From: Eutreptiella sp. 'Long Island Sound 2002'
Taxonomy: Eukaryota; Euglenozoa; Euglenophyceae; Eutreptiales; Eutreptiaceae
Direction: 5' to 3'
Assembly (NCBI GenBank): GCA_964036045.1
Contig: OZ038378.1
Coordinates: 42,657,228-42,721,227 of the forward strand
DNA: 64,000 nt
Below are positions 20,512 through 31,912 of this stretch, one piece after another (within the stretch, counting starts at the first letter, position 1; each line of letters begins with the position of its first letter). The notes beneath the pieces were generated by a model. That model was not told where the DNA came from. It saw nothing but the letters and a program-made list of their open reading frames with translations, and did no database searches. The position numbers were made by a program, and so were the translations under genes.

Positions 20512-23324
20512 GTACCCAGAACCTATGGCCCATGGCCCGGAGGCCTGTGAGCCGTCACACCCGTGCGGAAGCCGTTGACACCGGCTGTCAGCGGGATATC
20601 CCTGTTCTCTAACCCGCGAAATCTGGAATCTGATTTCTAACCAATAAATCGATTTAGAATTACCATAATTTTATTGTCTTAGGCGATTTTCAGTCGGAAA
20701 TCGGTGAAATACCCAATTTCTACCGCGATTTGTAATTGTCGTGAAATCGCCGCCTGATGTCGCCTGTTCGCGCGCTTTCGTCGCTTCTCCGTGGCGAGTT
20801 TTGTGAGGGATTTTTCTCGAGTACCTCTGAGGTTCTAAGAGAACTTAAGGGCTGAATCTGGAGGGTTTTTGATGTACTTTCATCTGGTGTGTTCACCAGA
20901 GTTTTTCGCCGTTGCGTCTTCGAGAAAATCAACGTGCAAGCTTTTCCGTCGATCGCTCGAACTCATGGTTCTCAAGGACCATGAGTTCGGACGAAACCCT
21001 ACATTCCCCCCCTATGCCTTTCATCCATGCCCCTTTCACGCGGGCATATCATTTTGTATAGGGAAGCGGGCAATGGCGATGTTTTAGGCAGCCTATGGGT
21101 CTCGCAAACCCAAGTCGTTTGCATGCGCAAACGCTAACTTTGTGGCCTTGTGAGCATGAACGCCCAAATCCGAACACAATGCTCACAAGACCAAGAGCCC
21201 TAAGCCATTTCCGTTCTTCGAGCCAACTCAACGATGGCTGCACGCAATTCAATGCGTACCAAAACTCCATTTTCGAAAGAGGGCAAGTTTTGGTCGAAAA
21301 TTAGGCCAAAATGGCCAAACCCCCGAGGCTTGTACTCGAAGCCTATGGGAAGTTGAGCCTCGAATCAATGCAATATGTAAAGTAGAGACCAAGAAGGACA
21401 TTGTGGATGGCTTGGTTGATTTTTACAACCTTGTCTTCTATTTTCTAAAATTTCGCCTTTGGAGCACGCGTGCCATACTGCCTCTTTGCACACGCGCTCA
21501 TATGCAAGCACTAATGACACGAGTGGGCGGAGACAATCTAACCATACTGTGCATATTTGGAGGCACCTACTATGGGCCTACTCCAAACGTGTTTACTCAT
21601 ATTTTTGTTCCTCAATGACCCAATTATATGTACATACCAATATCGCCGATATATGCACTTTTTCCCATAAATAGTGTGCTTCAGGGATTGAGGTGTTAAA
21701 AATGCTTCCGTTATGCTTTGAACCTCAACCCTTGTTGCAAAAGGGAGGCAAAGCTTCGGTTTGCATCCATGCAAAAGCTCAAGGCTCCTTTCTCTTGTGA
21801 TACGGAGATACGTTTTTTGGAGGGACCACTTTTGGGTGAATTTTTGGCCGTTTTGCCCGGAATGGCCACAAACCCCATCTCCCCCTGATTTCGCCCCGGA
21901 GGTTGGGTGCGCCACTTGACCAAGGGTAAGGGCAATTCGGAGAGGGCACATAAACCCGCATCGAATGGGGTGTTTCCTCATGTGGCCTCTCCTCTCAAAG
22001 GGAGAGTTGTGAGTCACCCAATTTGGGGTATGTTGCCATTCTGCCCCATTTGTGTATCACTTTCCCTCCAATGGGGAAAATAGCTAGAGGCAACCAGGAG
22101 GGTTGGCAAGTGGCATAGATTGGGACCTAGGTCCCATGTGTCTATAGCATCCTTGGTTGAAAGGATCCTCACCGTGGCCATGAAGATATGGGATCATGAG
22201 TGTGGGCCAATTTGGCCATAGTTCGCTGTTTTTGCCATTGTATGCCATATTGGAATTACTATATCTCCGTAGGGCACAGGATCTAGCCGAAAGGGAGGTG
22301 CGATTATTGTAGCTGATGACCAAGGGTTGAACGCTATTGAGTTTCGTATTTGCTCCTCCGGCTCATCGGGAGTTATTCAACTTTTGCTGCGATCCATGAT
22401 CCCCCCGTTTGCACCGCATGCTGCTTTCTGCACCATCCGCGTGTTCATCCCCTTGGTGAACAGTAAGCAGCCAGCGTGACAGCAAGCGATAACCCAGGGC
22501 ATGGGACCAAAGGGGATATCAAGGGTCGTGAATCAAGGCTTGGCGCGACAAAATCGCCAAGGTTTCCTACCCTGGACGGTCGCCCGAGACGGCCGATTTT
22601 GCCATTTTGGCAGTTATGACCCCACTTGACGAACCCGTGGTGCCCTGATGTATTGACCTCAGAGGGAACCAGGTTGGGTGAGGGCTCCAAGGAGTTGGTA
22701 CTCGAAGGGCATAGGGTCAGTTGCCTCGTCCCTACCTCTGGCGGGTCCAGACGAGGGGTCAATTTTGGAGATTTTTGAGCTAATATCAGTTTGGGCTGAA
22801 AAAGCCGGTTTTCAGCTACCAACTCCTAGGGGATAATGGCGGGGCCATATCTCTGGCTCAGAGAGGAGTTGGGACCTGCTGTTGAGGGAGCATAGGGAGC
22901 TACCGTTGGTTGACCTTGGAGCCACTTGGTTGCCATGAACTCGCCTGTTGCTGGGCAGAACACCTCCCCTATTGGCAGGGTTTCAGGGTCCGGACTGAGC
23001 AGGGAATGGGTTGTGTTTGAGCCCCCGCCCTCACCAGCCACTGAGAGGGTCGGACCCTCGGATTGGGATATGAGTTGGGACTGAGTGTCTATTGTCCTGT
23101 GATGCCCTTCCCCCAGTCCAGTCTTAACCCCATGTGTACATATCCTGATGTGTTGCTGTACATACTTTTGTTCCTCTGTTTCAGAGTGGCAAGGATCCTG
23201 AAACGCTTTGTCACATGACACGAGCGTAATGATGCCCCTGTGAGCGCAGTGCTTTGCCTGCCTGCTTGCTTGTGCGTGTCAACCGCAGCGTCCCGTGGCC
23301 AGGCCCCCCATGGGAACGCGTCAA
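20512..23324 (+). repeat. Left (5') LTR
   Basis: It begins GTACCCAGAACCTATGGCCC and ends GGGAACGCGTCAA, the same ends as the right copy. It is AT-richer than the coding region. The length of about 2.8 kb is large for an LTR. The ends are not the usual TG...CA. An LTR normally carries the promoter and polyadenylation signal. I see no convincing TATA box that I could assign. Compared with the right LTR it retains about 26 extra bases near 21105-21130. Confidence 0.9.
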
Positions 23325-23890
23325 AGGCGTTTCACCGCCGCGGGTTTACCCAGCCCCCGTGTGCCACTCGGGGCCTTCGAGAGGTACGAGCAGCACCCCA
23401 ACCCCGAGGACTCCAAGACCATCACGGAGCCCGCAGCGCCGCCCAGAGCATCGCCCTGAGCAACCACGGAAGCGCCGCGACCGTGAAGGAAATATGTCTC
23501 CAGTGTTTTGCAGCAATGAGGTAAGAAGGTTTTCAAAAACATTCTTTTTAGGGGGTGTGGCATCTCTTGCAGGGCTGAAAAATAGCGGTTTTCAGGTTGC
23601 TACTTAGCAATTTGTTGCTGTACCTCGATAGGGGTTCAACCGTGGGGAAGCCGTAATGAAAGTGCGCGGTTGCACTCGGTTGAACCACGGTTTCACTTGG
23701 GTAATTCAAGGGTACCTGATCCAAATGAGCACGTAGGGCAGGACTCTCTCATCAGCGAGTCCCATCGGCCGACCAGCAAGGCCGCACACCCAGCTTCACC
23801 AGCCGCGTCACCCACCTCCACAACCACACCGGAGCAACCGCTTCAACAACAACCACCAAGGACCTCAAGACCAAGTACGCCCCCGCTGCC
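23325..23890 (+). promoter_or_regulatory. Retrotransposon leader between LTR and gag
   Basis: A 566-bp leader precedes the gag ATG. The primer-binding site should start at or just after 23325, but the sequence AGGCGTTTCACCGCCGCGGG does not match a tRNA 3' end that I know. A stretch at 23521-23572 has GTAAGA at the start and a pyrimidine-rich TCTCTTGCAG at the end, which fits a 52-bp spliceosomal intron. The gag start sits in a favourable GCCATGG context. Confidence 0.5.
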
Positions 23891-26800
23891 ATGGTAAACT
23901 GGCAAGAAGCGGGTAAGACGTGGCCGCGGCCCCACTCCCATGCGGTGCGCCTACTGCGTGGGTCGGTGTGGGACCAGCACTATCGCCACAGCCATCCCCA
24001 GTGCGAAGGCGGCATGCCCGGGAGCTTCGAGCTCCGCGAGGACATGGGCCCCGACCGCCTGCAGGCAGTCGAAGACTGGCTGCGGGGGGAAGGATTTGCC
24101 TTCCGCTTCCGCCAGAAGCGCTGGAGGGTCTGGACCCGGCCAGACAGGCCCGGCGAAGGGCTGCGCCCCGACGGGATGGAGGAGGACGAGAACTCCAACG
24201 AGTACCCGTCGGGCGCCACGATCAACGTCTCCATGTGGGACATGATCGAAAGGAAGTTCCCGAAGCCGGGGACTGAGCGCACGCTGCAGGGAAGCAGCAG
24301 CAGCGCGTCTCCTGGTAAGAAGAAGCGGTCTGCCAGGGACAGGAGGCGGGACAGGAAGTGGCGGGAGTACCAGGAATCTCTGGCTGCCGAAGCCGTTCAA
24401 GCCGCCAAGGGCGGAACCCCAGCCCCCAGCCCCCAACGGGCCAGTGGCGGTCACCACACCGGCCACAACACCTTTGGCGACTTCCTCCAAGTCGCCAAGC
24501 ATGCAAAGGCCAAGCCCCGTCAGCTGCACCTGAGGAAGTCAGGCCCCAGCAGCGACGTGGAGTCGGCCCACCGCGGGAGGATGCCGGCCGACCAGGCCAG
24601 CTCCAGCAGAAGCGTCGCTCCCGACCAAAGGGACGTGGCACGCACCTGTCAGCGCGCCCGTGGGGTGCCCTGCAATATTCGGGTTGCTCGGCAACGGGCC
24701 ACGCAGCAGAACGCTGCCATGGGGGGCGCCGTCGGCATCGCCCAGCAGGAGGCTGCGGACTGGGAGCATGGCATGGCCATCCACGCCTCGACCGTGGCGG
24801 CCATTGCGGCCGGACTCACGGCCGGAGCCGCCCATGAGGCAGCGACTGCCCAGGTCAAGGGTGAGGCGGCGGCAGCCGCCGAGGAAGCCTGCCTGACGCA
24901 GGAGGCCCTTGCCTGCAAGGAGGCCGAGGTGAAGGTGCTGGAAGAGGCGCTTGCCCAAGAGAGGGCAAAGAAGGAGGCGGAGGAAAGGGCCCACGCCGAG
25001 GCAACGGCTAAGGCCCAGGCGGACGCCGCCAGGAAGGACGCCATCGAGGCCGCGCGACGGAAGGTCGCTGAGGAGAGGGCTAAGACGGAGGCGGAGCTGG
25101 CGGCGTTGGAAGCGGAGAAGGCTCGGCTGCAGCAGACCCGGGATGCTGAGGCGGCTCGTGCCCGGGAGGAGGCCGAAGGGCGAGCTGCTGCAGCCACGGC
25201 CGCCACAATGGCGGAGGCAGAGGCCAAGCTCCGCCGCGCGACTCCCCCGGGAGGATCCCGAGTGGAGACCCTTCGAAAGCTTTTCGAAGGGGACGCCTCC
25301 TCCAAGATGGCGCTGGATCCGGAGGAGGTGGACACGGGCAGCAGTGGGAGCTGTGGCCCCACTGCCTACCGACAGAGGAAGGGTAAGGGGAAGACCCTCG
25401 AAAGGTCACGGAGGCCAGCGGGGGGACACCCCCACGACTGCGACCCCTTCTTCACCGCCAGCGACGGGGATGAACGAGGCCGCCGACATCGCCGAGGAGT
25501 GGCTGTCGGAGGGGGCGGAGACGTCCCCATGGAGCCGGAGGGTGAGAGTGAGGGTCTCCCTCCTCCCTACCGGAGCTCGGAGTCTTCTGCGTGCGGGACC
25601 GAGACGCCCAGGTGGGGCGACATGGACGAGGATCATGACATGGACTATGACTACACGAAGAAGCCCCCATCCTCGGACCCACCGAGGCGACCTGGCGGAG
25701 ACCCACCGGGACCCCCTGGCGGAGGACCTTCAGGACCCCCTGGAGGACGCCGACCAAGTGGACCCCCTGGAGGCGGACCACCGGGCGGGAGAAGACCTCC
25801 TGGACCGGGCGGACCCGGCGGAGGCCCTCCTGGAGGACCCCCTGGGGACCCCGACGACCCACCAGGAAACGGCGACCCGGATGCCACCTGGCGGTGGATT
25901 GTCCACCTCCTCAGGTGGGTCCAGTCCCTCGAGCGCGAGGTAGACACGGGCAAGGGCGAGATGACTCGCATCGCCAGGGTCGCCGCGGGCGCACAGAAGG
26001 AGCTGGACATCGCCAAGATCGAGATGGTCATGAGCGCCAAGGTCGCCACCGCCACCCAGAGGGAGCTGGAAATCGCCAGGGGCGAGACAAGGCTGCTGAA
26101 CAAGGTCATCAGCCGCCTGCAGCAGAGGTTGGACGTGCTGGAAGGCCGTGGGAGCGTCCGCAGCGACCACCAACCCCTGAAGTCTGGCTCGTCGGACGAC
26201 GGCTGGGGACCCGGACCGGGTCCAGGCAGACCCCACGCCCCCGGCAGAGCCCCCAGGAGTCGCCCCAGCGCCAGTGCCCCCTCTCTCAGCGCCCCCTCTC
26301 ACCACAGCGCGGGCCGCCGTAACGAGCGCGTGCCGCCCGGCAGTGGCAGTGAGGAGTGGCGTGACGAGTGGCTCAGGGCGGATTACCACAACCGCCGTGC
26401 TCCACCGCGGACACCGGTACGCCCCCGACGCCCCGCACCAGCCCCGGAGCCAATCCCAATGGCTGGCGGACGTTATGGTGGACTCAGGGATGAGGTCCCC
26501 GGAAGAGACGTGGACTGGGACGTCGGCGGAGGTGAGGACCTGGACCTGGACCTGGAGGAGTTCGGCATTACCCCGCCGCGTGGTGTACGACGGGAGCCCG
26601 CTGAACGCAGATGCTGGCGCCGTGATGAGGAGGCATACATGGAAGGGGTACGGCGTGAACATCTAGGTTCAGCGTACATGGAGGAACCACGGCGTGGCCA
26701 CACGGATACCGGGGAGGAGATGGAAGTGGCAGCCGTGGGAGTCCGTGGGAGAGGCCGATGGGAACCTCGGTCGACCTCGCGGCCGGCGTTCATGGTCTCT

Positions 26801-28237
26801 AAGGCCGCGGACGCCGCCGTGTGGGAAGACCTAAAGGACATCAAGCCCCCCATGTACGATGGCAACCCCCTCAACCTCGACCGCTTCTTGGAGAAGCTGG
26901 ACGATTGGGGGGTGACTGTCACTGAAGACATGGATCCCGCAGATTCGGAGAGATATGTCTTCAAACGGTTCAGGTACCGCCTGCCGGAAGTGCTCCAAGA
27001 GCTATACTTCGTGGCGACCAAGGAGGGGAAAATCAAGACCCTCAAGGAAGCCAAGAAGTGGCTCAGCGAGCAGGAGCGGGTGGACGCTCCGCAGGTGGCT
27101 GCCAAGCAGTGCAAGTCCATCAAGCTTCAGCATGATGGTCGGGAGATCCGCCTACGGGATTGGCGAGAATTCCGAGGGCAATACACCTTCTTCCGCCGCA
27201 ACGTGGAGGATTGGAACGAGGGTGACGAGCAGGCCCGCCTGCTCTCCATGCTGCCGAAAGCATGGATGAAGAGAGTCACCAAGGAGGAAGTCAAAAGGGC
27301 CAAGTCCAACCACACAGTCAAGATGATGCTCCCCAAAGAGTATCAGACGAATGTGGTGGCTTGGACGAGGAAGAACGCGGCCCGGGATGTCAAACGGCAC
27401 TCCCTGCGAAACGGTCTCCTCATCACCGTCTTGGGCGATCGCAAGAAGACCGCAATGTGGCGCCTTGACGAGTGTGACGTGAGCAGCCAGACCATCCGTC
27501 TGCAGGCCATCCCGGCGCGGAAGAGCTGCGACGAGATCCTGGAGCGGGTTGGAGAGGAGGTACTCAAGGAGTACCGGAACCTCCACCACACCCGCAGGTG
27601 GAGGCCCGGCGACCGTGACGTCAACTACGTTGGCGAGGGGTCTGGCGGGGAAGCTGCCATGAACCCAGCGGGAGCCGACGGCGATGAGACTCTCGTTGAC
27701 GATGAGGACGACGATGAGCCCGCCGAGATGGCCGTTTGTGCCTTCCTGGCCAACAACCTGAACGGGGGGAGCAACCGGGGAAGCTGGAAGCCCCTGCAGC
27801 AGGGTTGGAAGAAGAAGGAGAAGAACGACCCCCGCCGCATTGGCAACCCTCCGCTGTCCTTTGAGGAGTTCATACGAGCTCACCCTCAGGGCTGTTTCGT
27901 GTGTTATGGGAGGAAGCAAGGCTTCAACCATGACCACCGAACATGCCCCATCCACCAGGCCGACACGGAGGCCTACAAGAAGGCGCACGGGTCGAAGAAG
28001 CGTGTGCCCGCGGGTATCCGGGAAGCCCAAGTGGAGGTCGACAAGGAGGAGCTCTCCAAGCTGATGTCGGTTGGGACCGAGTTGGTCAAGGAGATCCAGG
28101 AGATCAAGAGGAACTGGGTCCCCAGGTCGGACAACAAGAACAAGAAGAACAAAGAGAACGACCAGAACAAGGACAACGACAAGAAAGGTAGGAAAAGGGA
28201 AAAGAAGAAGGGTGTCAACAAGGTTGATGCGGAGTAG
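23891..28237 (+). CDS. gag: Gag polyprotein of the gypsy element
   Basis: A 1448-residue structural protein that should package element RNA into particles. Residues 1-125 form an aromatic, arginine-rich N-terminal domain (WDQHYRHSHPQC, RFRQKRWRVWTRP). Residues 320-450 are a long alanine/glutamate/lysine coiled-coil-like stretch. Residues 595-660 are a proline/glycine repeat like collagen. Residues 680-753 form a second heptad-like helix. Residues 967-1237 look like the conserved gag core (MYDGNPLNLDRFLEKLDDW onward). Residues 1335-1352 hold CFVCYGRKQGFNHDHRTC, a C-x2-C-x8-H-x4-C knuckle longer than the usual C-x2-C-x4-H-x4-C. The tail is lysine/asparagine rich. The ATG at 23891 is the first in frame and has a Kozak-like context. 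The frame ends with TAG at 28235-28237, and pol continues in the same frame. The protein is about three times the usual gag size. Confidence 0.88.
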   Translation: MVNWQEAGKTWPRPHSHAVRLLRGSVWDQHYRHSHPQCEGGMPGSFELREDMGPDRLQAVEDWLRGEGFAFRFRQKRWRVWTRPDRPGEGLRPDGMEEDENSNEYPSGATINVSMWDMIERKFPKPGTERTLQGSSSSASPGKKKRSARDRRRDRKWREYQESLAAEAVQAAKGGTPAPSPQRASGGHHTGHNTFGDFLQVAKHAKAKPRQLHLRKSGPSSDVESAHRGRMPADQASSSRSVAPDQRDVARTCQRARGVPCNIRVARQRATQQNAAMGGAVGIAQQEAADWEHGMAIHASTVAAIAAGLTAGAAHEAATAQVKGEAAAAAEEACLTQEALACKEAEVKVLEEALAQERAKKEAEERAHAEATAKAQADAARKDAIEAARRKVAEERAKTEAELAALEAEKARLQQTRDAEAARAREEAEGRAAAATAATMAEAEAKLRRATPPGGSRVETLRKLFEGDASSKMALDPEEVDTGSSGSCGPTAYRQRKGKGKTLERSRRPAGGHPHDCDPFFTASDGDERGRRHRRGVAVGGGGDVPMEPEGESEGLPPPYRSSESSACGTETPRWGDMDEDHDMDYDYTKKPPSSDPPRRPGGDPPGPPGGGPSGPPGGRRPSGPPGGGPPGGRRPPGPGGPGGGPPGGPPGDPDDPPGNGDPDATWRWIVHLLRWVQSLEREVDTGKGEMTRIARVAAGAQKELDIAKIEMVMSAKVATATQRELEIARGETRLLNKVISRLQQRLDVLEGRGSVRSDHQPLKSGSSDDGWGPGPGPGRPHAPGRAPRSRPSASAPSLSAPSHHSAGRRNERVPPGSGSEEWRDEWLRADYHNRRAPPRTPVRPRRPAPAPEPIPMAGGRYGGLRDEVPGRDVDWDVGGGEDLDLDLEEFGITPPRGVRREPAERRCWRRDEEAYMEGVRREHLGSAYMEEPRRGHTDTGEEMEVAAVGVRGRGRWEPRSTSRPAFMVSKAADAAVWEDLKDIKPPMYDGNPLNLDRFLEKLDDWGVTVTEDMDPADSERYVFKRFRYRLPEVLQELYFVATKEGKIKTLKEAKKWLSEQERVDAPQVAAKQCKSIKLQHDGREIRLRDWREFRGQYTFFRRNVEDWNEGDEQARLLSMLPKAWMKRVTKEEVKRAKSNHTVKMMLPKEYQTNVVAWTRKNAARDVKRHSLRNGLLITVLGDRKKTAMWRLDECDVSSQTIRLQAIPARKSCDEILERVGEEVLKEYRNLHHTRRWRPGDRDVNYVGEGSGGEAAMNPAGADGDETLVDDEDDDEPAEMAVCAFLANNLNGGSNRGSWKPLQQGWKKKEKNDPRRIGNPPLSFEEFIRAHPQGCFVCYGRKQGFNHDHRTCPIHQADTEAYKKAHGSKKRVPAGIREAQVEVDKEELSKLMSVGTELVKEIQEIKRNWVPRSDNKNKKNKENDQNKDNDKKGRKREKKKGVNKVDAE

Positions 28238-31200
28238 AATACCCCTACTACCACTACCAACGCCCCTTAGCGGAGCCCCTGCAGCCAAGGGCCCCAGCTA
28301 GGGCGGTCGCAGGATGGTGTCGTGGGAAGCGCCACACCATCCCAGTCGGGAGAAGATAAGCACAAAGGGACTGCCGCGGGCGGAAGGCCCAGTCCGGCAC
28401 GCAAAGCAAAGGACAGTCGCGGTGGCGGGGGGAGGGCAAGTGAAGGCACGAACCCTTGCACCCGTCCATCCTTTGCGACCAAGAATGTATTTGATGTGCT
28501 TCAAGATCTATCCGAGAGTATCGGAGGATCACCCGGACCGCAGCTGGATGCTGCAGATGGGCAGCCTGAGCCTATTGTCCACGACCTGCACCAGTCGCTT
28601 GTTGAGCTTCTGGAACGGCCGGAGATCCTGAGCTTGCACGCCGTGCACCGTGTGGGGCGTGAGCGGCAGTTGCACCTTAAGGTCCGTGCCTTATGCGGGG
28701 AAGTGGAGAAGGTCTTAGACGTGTTGGTCGACACGGGAGCTCAGGTCAGCTTGGTCAAGGCTGGCCTACTTCCGCCACAGTGTTTGACCGACAGTCGGAA
28801 ACCTGTCAGGCTGAAGGTGGCGAACGGCCAGTACATGGTGGGAGGCACGAAGGAAGCGGCCATTGGGCTGCAGTTCGTGAACTACCGTGAGCTGAGCCGC
28901 CCGGACCTCGGCAAGGAAATCTTCCTGCAAGGTCGCTTCTACGAGGCCGAGATGGACTGGGACATGATCGTTGGGTACGACTTCATGATGGAGACGGACT
29001 CCGGCGTTCTCCCGGCCCAGGCCTCATTGACCCTATACCAGGACGACCAGCTCTCGTGGTTTCCGTCACCTGAGCACCATGTGGAATGCCAATGGATCCA
29101 CCCAGAACGCAATCAGCTCGAGGTGGCCGCGCAGGGCACTGAGCCAACTGGGCCAGCAAGCCAGGAGTACGGCGTAATGCCAGAAGTGGCAAGCCGAGTG
29201 GTCGCGGACCTGGGAGCTTCGGATCTGGCCCTGGATGCGTTCTCTTCAGGAACCTCCGCCCATCTTCGGGTTTGTGAGAGGTACTGGAGCGCCCTGGACT
29301 CAGCGTGGAAGAAGCACTGGGGTCCGCATCAGGGTTTGATGTGGATCCATTGCCCCCGATGGGACATTCCAAAGGCGATAGCGAAGATTCGCAAGGACCG
29401 CTCCAAGGCAGTGCTGGTTGTTCCTATGGGATGCACCGAGGAGGAAAGCACCCGACATTGGGTGGTCTCATTGACCAACATGACCTTAAACAAGGTCGTC
29501 CTACCGGCTGGAGAGAGTGTCTATCAGAACGCTAAGGGACAGCCCATGCCACCCCAGAGATGGCCAACAGAATTCCACTATGTGGATGGAGGCCTTGAAC
29601 AGGCCGACACCACGGACTTCGTGTGTGTCAACCGCATCATAGCGGAGCCATGGCGGCAATGCTATGCGGTTTCCCCTGTTGACATCCGAGAATCGGAGGA
29701 CCCCCTCACCGAAGAGGAGTTGGATCTGGTTCAGGGGTATATGGATCAGCCCTTTCACGACTGGGGAAGCCAGCGTGAGGGCAAGGGCCAGGACAAAGCC
29801 TGGTGGGAAGTGGACTCGATCGTCTCCGGTTCCTATGATGGGAATACCTTCGTAAAGAGGGTGCTGGACCACATGTCCAGCCAGGACGACCCAATCGGCG
29901 GTAACCCACCCACCTACGGCGATCTGTTCCGAGGCAAGACCAGAGATGGCCCTTTGGGCCACCTGGGAAGACCACCTGAGCCGAAACAGAGCGGGGTCGC
30001 TACCCCTCTAGTAAGCTCAGTGGTCCAGGTGCCCGGAAAAGCCAAGGCGGAGTCCGATAAGTGTCCCAAGATCCAGGCATTGAGGGCCAGGCTGAAGCAG
30101 AAGTATGGGGACACCTTCTTCAGCGGAAAGCCTGTGTTTCCCCCACCGGTGCGTGGACCGTATGGCGAGGCCAAGACACGACTGAAGCAGGACCCCCGTG
30201 TGTATCGACACCAGGAGTTCGCCCTGAGGGGCGAGAGGAAGGAGGCAATGGAGAAGATCCTCCGTGACTTCATCGAGAGAGGCTGGCTTGAGCCGTGCCA
30301 CTCCGAGTGGGCCTCTCCCTGCTTCGTCGTCCCCAAGAAGGTGGCCGGTGAGTGGTGGCTCGTGGTCGACTACCGCGGCCTAAACGCCCAAACGCAGCAT
30401 GACAGCTATACGCTGCCCCTCATTGAGGACATGCTGCAAAAACAACACCGGCGGAGGATCTTCACAGTGATTGACCTGAAACATGGTTATCATCAGATGC
30501 CTCTCGCCGAGGAGTCCCGTGCCTGCACAGCCATGAGCACCCCACTTGGACCTCTCCAGTGGCAGGTGATGCCCATGGGCGTTACCAACGGCAATGCGGC
30601 TTTTCAGCAGATGCTGGAGAACCTGCTCGAGCCGGTGCGTGACTGGGCGGACCCCTTCGTGGACGACGTGATCATCGCGTCCGGGGACCCCAGCATGAGC
30701 TACGAGGAGCTCCTGGAGGCACATGAGAGGGACGTCAACCGAGTGCTGGACCTTCTCGTTCGGCACAAACTCACGGGCAGCAGTGACAAGGCCACCATTG
30801 CGGTAAGCGAGGTGGTCTTCGCTGGCCACGTAGTTGGGAACGGGCAGCGAAAGCCCATACCTGGCAAGGTGGCAGCGATTGAGCACTGGGTAAAGCCCAA
30901 AACGGTCTCTGAGCTACGGGCGTACTTGGGGTTCTGCAACTACTACTGGGGGTATATCAAGATGGATGCCGAGTATGCAGCCCCCATGACGACCATGCTC
31001 AAGGTCACCCGAGAGGAGACCAAGAAGGGGTCCAAGAAGGCTCTGGTCTGGGATGCTGAGTCCGGCCGTGCCTTTGAGGGGATGAAGCAGGCGCTGCTAT
31101 CCGCAGTGGGTCTGCACCTCGTGTATCCTGACAGAGGGTTCGTCCTGCGCACCGACGCTTCCGACTACGCCGTTGGCGCTGTGTTGGAACAAGTGCTTGA

Positions 31201-31912
31201 CGATGGGAGGCACGTGCCAGTGGCTTTCTGGAGCCGAGTCCTGGCGGAAGGCCAGAGACGGACGTCGACGCCCCGAGAAAAGGAGGCGTATGCCGTCGTC
31301 ATGGCTCTCAGGAAATGGGCTGGGTACATAGCCCTCCATCCTGTCACCGTCTGCACCGACCATCAGAGTCTCCAGTCGTGGCACAAAGAGCACGTGGACA
31401 CCCCCTCTGGTCCCTCCTCCGGACGGGCAAGATGGCAGGAGACCTTGGCCAAGTTTGACCTCACGGTTGTGTATGTTCCTGGCAAGGACAACACCGTGGC
31501 GGACTGTCCCAGTAGGTGGGCCTATCCCGCCAGCAAGGGCATGACGGATGTCTCTGCCCATGGCGATGAGGCTGAAACCGCTGAAGCCAAGAGAATCATT
31601 GAAATGGAGCGCCTGATGGAGGAGGAGGGTGTTAAATGCTTCGTCGTCATGGCTGCGGATGCCCCCCTCGGAACGAGGATGGGCAGAGCGGTCAGAGTAC
31701 TCGCCCCTGATGGAGCTGAGTCCGACAAGCACCTCTTCCCTAAGTCTTGCCTCCAGGACGACTGGACTGACGACTACGCTAAGTCTGAGGCCTTTCAGGC
31801 CGAATATAGGGCTGTGACCGACCCTGATGACGGGCAGAAGTGGCCAAAGGGGCTGACTGAGGAAGATGGCAAGCTCTACCGGAATGGTAAGCTGCTACTC
31901 CCAGAGTCCTGA
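28238..31912 (+). CDS. pol: Pol part 1: protease, RT, RNase H
   Basis: The gag frame continues here after two TAG codons (28235-28237 and 28268-28270). Residue numbers below count from 28322, the GTG where the long open stretch is conventionally begun. The aspartic protease motif is VLVDTGAQVSL with D137. RT has WLVVDYRGLNAQTQ, FTVIDLKHGYHQM, VMPMGVTNGNAAFQQ and FVDD at 779-782 (the usual YVDD has Y changed to F). RNase H has LRTDASDYAVGAVL with D945. Before the protease motif there is no ATG in this frame; the first internal methionine is near residue 174. I therefore infer translation as a gag-pol fusion by stop readthrough, or via splicing or non-AUG initiation. It ends at TGA 31910-31912, and integrase follows in the same frame. 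Confidence 0.92.
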
